10,145 nucleotides of DNA from CBCXVS01 sp965178525 (GTDB taxonomy: Bacteria > Tectomicrobia > Entotheonellia > Entotheonellales > Entotheonellaceae), in contig CBCXVS010000281.1 of NCBI GenBank assembly GCA_965178525.1, positions 1-10,145 on the forward strand. Reading direction: 5' to 3'. The position numbers were made by a program, and so were the translations under genes. Positions 5,664 to 10,145 of the stretch are shown piece after piece. The notes under the pieces are model-generated. The model made no database searches. It saw nothing but the letters and a program-made list of their open reading frames with translations, and had not been told where the DNA came from. Within the stretch, counting starts at the first letter, position 1; each line of letters starts with the position of its first letter.

Positions 5664-7364
5664 ATGGCGTTGAACGAGCGACTCGGCAACTTTGCGATGA
5701 AAGGGCGCGTGACCACATTATTTACCATGATCCAGTTTTGGTCCGAACCTTTTCGCCACTGTGAACCCTACTGGCGCGCCGCGGACCGCGCACTCAATGA
5801 GGCTGGCGATTATGTCTACGCCAACTTTTTAGCGGTGACACGCACCGCCTCGCGGATCGCCCAAGGCGTTGCGTTGCCGGATCTGCACGACGACATCAAT
5901 CAGGATCTCGCGTGGATTCAGCCAATGGGGTACGAGCTGTGCTATCGGATCGTGCAGATGTATCAGAAACTCGTCGCCACGTTGCGCGGGCTCACGCCCG
6001 AGTCGGTTCGACTCAATGATCGCGACTTTGACGAGAGCGCGTATATCGCGTGGATGAAGGCGCAGAACGCCAACCCAACGGGCTTAGCGTGTTACCATGG
6101 CGCCAAAGTGATGCTGCATTACTTGTACGGGCAATGGCACGAGGCCGTTGCGGCCGGCGATGCATGTATGGCATGCGAGCCCGGGGTGTCGGGTATGGCG
6201 GTGATTGCGGATAACGGATTGTATTATCCCCTCGCCCTCTTGGCTCTGGGTCCGGAGATGTCCGCAGAGGAAAAGGCACCATTGTATATTGGGCAAGCGA
6301 TATACCGCGCGGGTCTATGGGCGGAAAGCTGCCCGGAAAACTTTTTACCCCGGTCTGTCTTGCTCCAAGCCGAGCTGGCGCGGGTCGAGAATTGCCCGGA
6401 TGAAGCCATGGACTTGTATGACGAAGCGATCGGCGCGGCGCGGGAGCAAGGCTTTCCCCACCTCGTCGGTCTGGCGGCTGAGCGCGCCGCGATCTTTTAT
6501 TACCAACGCGCTCACGTCAAGTTGGCGCTCGCCTATCTCGAGGAGGCGCGCCACGCCTACGTGCAATGGGGGGCGCATGGCAAAGTCGCCTACCTCGACG
6601 AGGCGTATGCAAGCTGGCGTCCGACAGAGCTTGGCGCCCGTTTGGCACAGCCGACGCTGGTCTCGACAGAGCGTATCGATCTGATGACCCTGGTCAAGAC
6701 GTCGCGTTTGTTATCGAGTGAGATGGTACCCGCCACACTCATCGAAAAGATCATGAGCGAACTCATGCAGAATGCCGGCGCGGAACGCGGTTGTCTTCTC
6801 CTCGCCGATGACCAGCACACGTTGCGCCTCCGCGCTCAAGGGCGCGCTGGCGCGCACGGCATTGACGTGCAGCACCTGCCAGCCGATATCGAGGTGTGTG
6901 ATGCGGTGATCGATTATGCCATGCGGACCGGTGCACCGCTCGTGCTCGATGACGCCAGCCATACCAGCCAATACGCGGACGATCCTTATATACACACGCA
7001 CGCGATCAAGTCCATTGTCTGTTTGCCTATACGTCGCCAAGCTCAAACCCTCGGCGTGTTGTATTTAGAAAATAATATGACCGTGGGAGCGTTTGCGCCG
7101 GAGCGGGTGGCATTGCTCGATCTCCTGAGTGCCCAGGTGGCGATTTCCCTCGAGAACGCAAGCCTTTACACCTATCTGCAAACACTCAACGCGAGTTTGG
7201 AAGAGCAGGTCGAAGAGCGCACCAGCCAGCTCCGCGCCGCTCAGGCCGAACTCATGGAGAAAGCCCATCAAGCGGGCATGGCAGAAATCGCCACCGGTGT
7301 CCTGCACAATGTGGACAATATACTCAATAGCATCCATGTCTCCGTTGATCTTATGGCCAACTAA
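5664..7364 (+). CDS. Piece 2 of the multi-kinase: helical repeat region, GAF domain and H-box, ended by a nonsense codon
   Basis: 566 residues from the ATG at 5664, but the meaningful frame begins earlier: from about 5589 it reads 'AYAIYAVCLTNLDRYREVY', family-like sequence joined out of frame to piece 1. Residues 1-320 form a helical, TPR-like region typical of the family ('LYDEAIGAAREQGF' at 251-264, 'YLEEARHAYVQWGA' at 291-304). A GAF sensor domain covers about 355-500 ('LVLDDAS', 'IKSIVCLPI', 'LGVLYLEN'); its ligand is unknown. A coiled coil (about 505-535) leads to the dimerisation helix 'GVLHNVDNILNS' with phospho-acceptor His548. Asp551 replaces the Gly of the paralogue downstream. The chain stops at TAA 7362-7364, 18 residues after the histidine, so it lacks an ATPase core and could not autophosphorylate by itself. 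No ribosome site is evident for the ATG; this is a remnant and not an independent gene. Confidence 0.8.
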   Translation: MALNERLGNFAMKGRVTTLFTMIQFWSEPFRHCEPYWRAADRALNEAGDYVYANFLAVTRTASRIAQGVALPDLHDDINQDLAWIQPMGYELCYRIVQMYQKLVATLRGLTPESVRLNDRDFDESAYIAWMKAQNANPTGLACYHGAKVMLHYLYGQWHEAVAAGDACMACEPGVSGMAVIADNGLYYPLALLALGPEMSAEEKAPLYIGQAIYRAGLWAESCPENFLPRSVLLQAELARVENCPDEAMDLYDEAIGAAREQGFPHLVGLAAERAAIFYYQRAHVKLALAYLEEARHAYVQWGAHGKVAYLDEAYASWRPTELGARLAQPTLVSTERIDLMTLVKTSRLLSSEMVPATLIEKIMSELMQNAGAERGCLLLADDQHTLRLRAQGRAGAHGIDVQHLPADIEVCDAVIDYAMRTGAPLVLDDASHTSQYADDPYIHTHAIKSIVCLPIRRQAQTLGVLYLENNMTVGAFAPERVALLDLLSAQVAISLENASLYTYLQTLNASLEEQVEERTSQLRAAQAELMEKAHQAGMAEIATGVLHNVDNILNSIHVSVDLMAN

Positions 7365-7406
7365 CTTACTGAGAGTTCGGTAGGGAGTCTCTCGCAAGCT
7401 AGTGCG

Positions 7407-8153
7407 TTGATCAATGATCATGCCGAAGCACTCGGGACATTTGTCACCGAGGATGCCCGAGGTAAGCACCTGCCACGGTTCTTGAGTCAACTGGCGCAAA
7501 AGCTAGAATCCGAACGTGAGACATTGACCCGAGAGTTGGATGATTTGAGACACCACATTGAACATATTAATGACATTGTCAGTATGAAACAGTCTTATGT
7601 AAAAGCAGGTGATATACAGGAAGAAATTAAGATAAGTGACATTCTTGACGATATCCTCAAGAGTGTTAATATATCGTTTTTGCGCCACAACATAGAACTT
7701 TCTCTCTCATTACATCGTGTGCCACTGTTATACACAAACAAATATAAAGTCATGCATATTTTATTCAACTTAATATCGAATGCTAAGCATGCATTAGTCG
7801 AATCGGATGGCGCTGAGCGACGCCTGACGCTCTATGTTTTCCACACCTCGAATACCCATATTGCCATTGAAGTGACCGACAATGGCGTTGGTATTAAGCA
7901 GGACCATTTGACCCGGATCTTCCAGCACGGATTTACGACCAAACAAAACGGACATGGATTCGGACTCCACAGTAGTACCCTCGCCGCACAGGAACTCGGT
8001 GGCGCGTTGACGGTACACAGTGAGGGACTGGGGTGCGGCGCCACGTTTCGGCTAGAACTGCCGATTCACCTCAAACCCCTTGATGTACGACGATGTTCGC
8101 CAGATTCCAACCGGGGCGAAGACGGGTTAGCGTTAGTCGAGTCAAGAAAGTAG
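7407..8153 (+). CDS. Piece 3 of the multi-kinase: C-terminal half of the histidine kinase (DHp helix 2 and HATPase core)
   Basis: 248 residues in the same frame as piece 2 and separated from it only by the TAA at 7362. The first possible start is a TTG at 7407 with no Shine-Dalgarno at useful distance, so independent translation is doubtful. It aligns without gaps to residues 422 onward of the next gene. ATPase motifs are complete: N-box 'NLISNAKHAL' (121-130), G1 'DNGVGI' (158-163), F-box 'IFQHGFTTK' (171-179), G2 'GHGFGLHSSTLAAQELGG' (182-199). The coding DNA is a mosaic: 7561-7800 is only 32.5% GC (78 of 240), while 7878-8063 is 93% identical to the neighbouring kinase gene. The last ~29 residues after 'LPIHL' are not conserved with the neighbour. 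Nine bases separate its stop from the next start codon. Confidence 0.8.
   Translation: MINDHAEALGTFVTEDARGKHLPRFLSQLAQKLESERETLTRELDDLRHHIEHINDIVSMKQSYVKAGDIQEEIKISDILDDILKSVNISFLRHNIELSLSLHRVPLLYTNKYKVMHILFNLISNAKHALVESDGAERRLTLYVFHTSNTHIAIEVTDNGVGIKQDHLTRIFQHGFTTKQNGHGFGLHSSTLAAQELGGALTVHSEGLGCGATFRLELPIHLKPLDVRRCSPDSNRGEDGLALVESRK
7878..8063 (+). repeat. Near-identical HATPase tract, copy A
   Basis: 186 bp (62 codons, from 'DNGVGI' through 'FRLELP') differ at only 13 positions from 9897-10082 (93% identity, no gaps, offset 2019). The 60 bp immediately upstream are about 63% identical (38 of 60). This looks like a homogenised tract between two paralogous kinase genes and not a mobile repeat. 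Confidence 0.9.
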
Positions 8154-8173
8154 AGACATGCCATGGCATGTCT
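8154..8173. promoter_or_regulatory. 20-bp perfect palindrome covering the start codon of the FHA kinase gene
   Basis: The sequence AGACATGCCATGGCATGTCT is its own reverse complement over all 20 bases, centred between 8163 and 8164, that is, on the ATG. In DNA it could be an operator for a dimeric protein. In RNA it could fold so that the start codon is sequestered, or pair between two transcripts. No ligand or binding protein can be named. Confidence 0.5.
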
Positions 8174-10109
8174 GGAAATTTTGACAGGTGATCAGGCCGG
8201 CCAAATCGTGGCACTGACCGACGACATGATGGGCCTGGGGCGCCACACCGACAATGACCTATGTCTATCCGACGGCTTGGCCAGCCGCTATCATGCGTGT
8301 ATTACACGACAGGGCTCGGGTTTTATCCTGGAAGATCTAGGCTCTCTCAATGGTACCGAGCTGTGCGGCTCTCAGATCCGGCCGCATATCTCTTGTGCAC
8401 TGACGGCGGGAGATGTGATTACGATTGGTACCACGCGTCTATGTTTCCACGCGACTGAGCGGGCGGTAGAGGGGCGTCATGAAGCCCTCAACCCAGCCGG
8501 CCAGAGTTCACAAGCCCAGCCATCCGAGTCGGTACAACCCCTCGAACAATCGGCTCGGACTCAGGTTCTCCACCTGGTCGAGGAAGAGGCGGCGTCTCCT
8601 GTGATCATCGCGACGCGCGACGCGACGATCGATCCATGTAAGGTCATCGCCCGCCAGCATCACACCCCTGAGGAGGTGCAGCGCGTGTGTCGCCAGTTGC
8701 AGGCGATGTGTCAAATGCATGTGGCGCTTGGAACGACGACGGACTTGCCGGCGATGATGGCCATCCTCCTAGACGGCCTGTTGGAACTCTATCCCAGAGC
8801 TGAGCGAGCCTTCATGTTGCTGTCCGCCTCTGATAGTACGGACCTGTTACCGTTAGCCGGCAAAACCCGTCACGAGCCACAGCTACAACAGGACGGGCCG
8901 GTGCTGTCGCGCACCATTGTGCAGACCGTCAAAGAGCAGAAATGCGCCATCCTGTCACACGACGCGCTTGCAGACCCACGATTCAAGTTACAAGATTCCG
9001 TCATTGCACGCGGCATTCGAAGCTTGATGTGCGCCCCCATCCTGATAGAGGGCCAGTTCTTTGGTGTGATCCAACTGGACACCCGCATCGGTGTGCAGTC
9101 GTTTACCGGCGACGATCTCGAGCTGCTGACCGCGGTCAGTGCGCAGGCGGCGCTGGCCATCAAACAGGCGCAGCTCATCGAGCAACTGCGGACAGCCAAC
9201 ACCGCGCTACAACATGAAATCGCGCAGCGCCAACACGCCGAAGCCGAACGTGAACACCTGCAGCAACAGTTGCTCGACTCCTCTCGCCAAGCCGGGAAGG
9301 CCGAGATGGCCACTGGCGTGCTGCACAACGTCGGCAATGTGCTTAACAGTGTCAACGTGTCGGCCCATCTCTTGAGCGAACAACTGTACCAGAGCGAGGT
9401 GACCCGTCTCTTCCAAGCCAATGCCGTCATCCAGGACCATGCGACGCAACTCGGAACATTCTTTAGCGATGATGAACGAGGCCAGCACTTTCCGCGTTTC
9501 TTCAGCGCCCTCGCCCACAAACTGGAGGCGGAACATGAGGCGTTCGTTGGGGAGTTAGCATCGCTACGGCATAACGTCGAGCATATCAAGGAGATCATCC
9601 GCCTACAACAATTGTCTGCCCGAATGTCTGGGATTCAAGAAGACATCGATCTGCTGAGCCTCGTCGAACATGCCCTGAAAACGCTCGATGTATCGCTGTT
9701 CCATACCCATTTGGAAGTGGTATGCGAAGGTGACCAGGTTCTACGTCTCTTCACGGACAAACATAAGGTCTTGCAAATTCCGGTCAACTTAATTGCAAAT
9801 GCCAAACACGCTTTAATCCATGCCAACCGCGACCACCCATGTCTCACGCTGCGTATTTTCCACCCCACCACAGCTCGCGCTGCCGTAGAAGTGATCGACA
9901 ATGGCGTTGGTATTGCGCGGGACCATTTGACCCGGATCTTCCAGCACGGATTTACGACCAAACCAGACGGACATGGCTTTGGACTCCACAGTAGTGCCCT
10001 CGCGGCGCAGGAACTCGGTGGCGCGTTGACGGTACACAGTGAGGGACCGGGTTGCGGCGCCACGTTTCGGCTAGAATTGCCGCTTCATCCAACAGAGGTC
10101 AAGACATGA
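8163..10109 (+). CDS. FHA-GAF-histidine kinase (phosphothreonine-reading hybrid sensor kinase)
   Basis: An intact 648-residue soluble protein with no membrane segment. An N-terminal FHA domain (about 3-97) has all landmark residues: 'GLGR' with Arg27, Ser41-Arg42, His44, and 'LGSLNGT' with Asn63; FHA domains bind phosphothreonine peptides. A Gln/Ser-rich linker (about 100-170) follows, then a GAF domain (about 180-340, 'RSLMCAPILIEGQFFGVIQLD') and a coiled coil (345-378). The kinase core has H-box 'GVLHNVGNVLNS' with His388, N-box 'NLIANAKHAL' (542-551), G1 'DNGVGI' (579-584), 'IFQHGFTTK' (592-600) and G2 'GHGFGLHSSALAAQELGG' (603-620). The start at ATG 8163 fits the way FHA proteins open ('ACLEILTGDQAGQ'); its ribosome site is poor and the ATG lies inside a 20-bp palindrome. 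It is preceded by the broken multi-kinase at 9 bp and followed by an ATGA overlap with a regulator gene, so it likely phosphorylates that regulator. Confidence 0.92.
   Translation: MACLEILTGDQAGQIVALTDDMMGLGRHTDNDLCLSDGLASRYHACITRQGSGFILEDLGSLNGTELCGSQIRPHISCALTAGDVITIGTTRLCFHATERAVEGRHEALNPAGQSSQAQPSESVQPLEQSARTQVLHLVEEEAASPVIIATRDATIDPCKVIARQHHTPEEVQRVCRQLQAMCQMHVALGTTTDLPAMMAILLDGLLELYPRAERAFMLLSASDSTDLLPLAGKTRHEPQLQQDGPVLSRTIVQTVKEQKCAILSHDALADPRFKLQDSVIARGIRSLMCAPILIEGQFFGVIQLDTRIGVQSFTGDDLELLTAVSAQAALAIKQAQLIEQLRTANTALQHEIAQRQHAEAEREHLQQQLLDSSRQAGKAEMATGVLHNVGNVLNSVNVSAHLLSEQLYQSEVTRLFQANAVIQDHATQLGTFFSDDERGQHFPRFFSALAHKLEAEHEAFVGELASLRHNVEHIKEIIRLQQLSARMSGIQEDIDLLSLVEHALKTLDVSLFHTHLEVVCEGDQVLRLFTDKHKVLQIPVNLIANAKHALIHANRDHPCLTLRIFHPTTARAAVEVIDNGVGIARDHLTRIFQHGFTTKPDGHGFGLHSSALAAQELGGALTVHSEGPGCGATFRLELPLHPTEVKT
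9897..10082 (+). repeat. Near-identical HATPase tract, copy B
   Basis: Partner of 7878-8063. It encodes G1 box to the end of the ATPase core of the FHA kinase. Of the 13 base differences, five codon changes are synonymous or nearly confined to third positions; six residues of 62 differ. Confidence 0.9.
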
Positions 10110-10145
10110 ATCAATGCGCTCTCCCCACACGCCGCGTTCTAATTA
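10106..10145 (+). CDS. 5' end of a probable response regulator (partial, runs off the window)
   Basis: The ATG overlaps the TGA of the FHA kinase gene (ATGA at 10106-10109), a classic translational-coupling arrangement. AGAGG at 10094-10098 with a 7-base spacer is a good ribosome site. Only 13 residues are visible ('MNQCALPTRRVLI'); 'RRVLI' fits the first beta strand of a CheY-like receiver, which would be followed by the acidic pair. Identity as a receiver is inferred from this strand and from the position directly after a histidine kinase. Confidence 0.5.
   Translation, partial: MNQCALPTRRVLI

Larger units (their letters stand above)
3827..8153 (+). pseudogene. Disrupted multi-kinase: Ser/Thr kinase - AAA ATPase - helical repeats - GAF - histidine kinase
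   Basis: Three consecutive open frames on one strand together give, in order, the domains of the known 'trifunctional Ser/Thr kinase / ATP-binding / sensor histidine kinase' family: kinase, AAA_16-type ATPase, long helical region, GAF, HisKA-like H-box, HATPase. Members of this family are normally single chains well above 1500 residues. Here the first junction (about 5580-5595) is a frame change combined with loss of most of the post-ATPase region; the second (7362-7364) is a TAA in the same frame as both flanking pieces. The readable total is about 1440 codons, which also suggests several hundred codons are missing. Because the breaks are of different kinds and the next gene is intact, decay is more likely than a mis-drawn set of three genes, though separate expression of the first piece cannot be excluded. 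The individual pieces are described separately. Confidence 0.75.

Noticed and set aside
8870..9598. 242-codon open frame on the minus strand inside the FHA kinase gene
   Set aside because: Antisense to a clear GAF-histidine kinase; Ser/Cys/Arg-rich composition is typical of a mirror frame.

Overview
The window (about 57% GC by eye, densely coded, no RNA genes, no insertion sequence) looks like the chromosome of a metabolically and regulatorily complex Gram-negative-type bacterium. The gene families support this: a repetitive secreted exoprotein of the two-partner-secretion type, a very large Ser/Thr kinase/ATPase/histidine kinase 'multi-kinase', and an FHA-linked histidine kinase. Such multi-kinases are known from Cyanobacteria, some Deltaproteobacteria-like lineages and Candidatus Entotheonella-type genomes. 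I cannot place the organism more precisely from sequence alone.

Layout. Positions 1-1132 (+) hold the C-terminal part of a repeat-rich filamentous-haemagglutinin-like exoprotein. Its conserved C-terminal signature is split between two reading frames, so the gene appears frameshifted. Positions 1153-3141 (-) hold two intact leftward genes: a SET-domain lysine methyltransferase-like protein, and downstream of it an EntS-like MFS exporter. A 57-residue zinc-ribbon protein (3342-3515, +) is transcribed divergently from the SET gene. About 300 bp without a recognisable gene follows (3516-3826).

From 3827 to the end, everything on the + strand is one signalling locus. First comes a broken multi-kinase gene in three pieces: Ser/Thr kinase plus AAA ATPase (3827-5638), helical repeat plus GAF plus H-box (5664-7364), and the rest of the histidine kinase (7407-8153). 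Nine bases later an intact FHA-GAF-histidine kinase gene begins (8163-10109). Its stop codon overlaps (ATGA) the start of what looks like a receiver-domain response regulator running off the window (10106 onward).

The damage to the multi-kinase can be read precisely. (a) An out-of-frame deletion near 5580-5595 joins the start of the ATPase domain to the helical region and removes several hundred codons expected from the family. (b) An in-frame TAA at 7362 sits exactly where the neighbouring paralogue has a CAA (Gln407) in an ungapped alignment. (c) The kinase catalytic-loop Asp is Asn, and the H-box Gly is Asp. All three substitutions are consistent with G:C to A:T transitions. The two adjacent histidine kinases are paralogues. 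About 44% of residues match over the central part, but the last 186 bp of the ATPase core are 93% identical in DNA, which suggests recent gene conversion. A working model is that the multi-kinase (Ser/Thr kinase), the FHA kinase (a phosphothreonine-reading domain on a histidine kinase) and the response regulator once formed one linked Ser/Thr-to-His-Asp phosphorelay, of which the FHA kinase and regulator remain intact.
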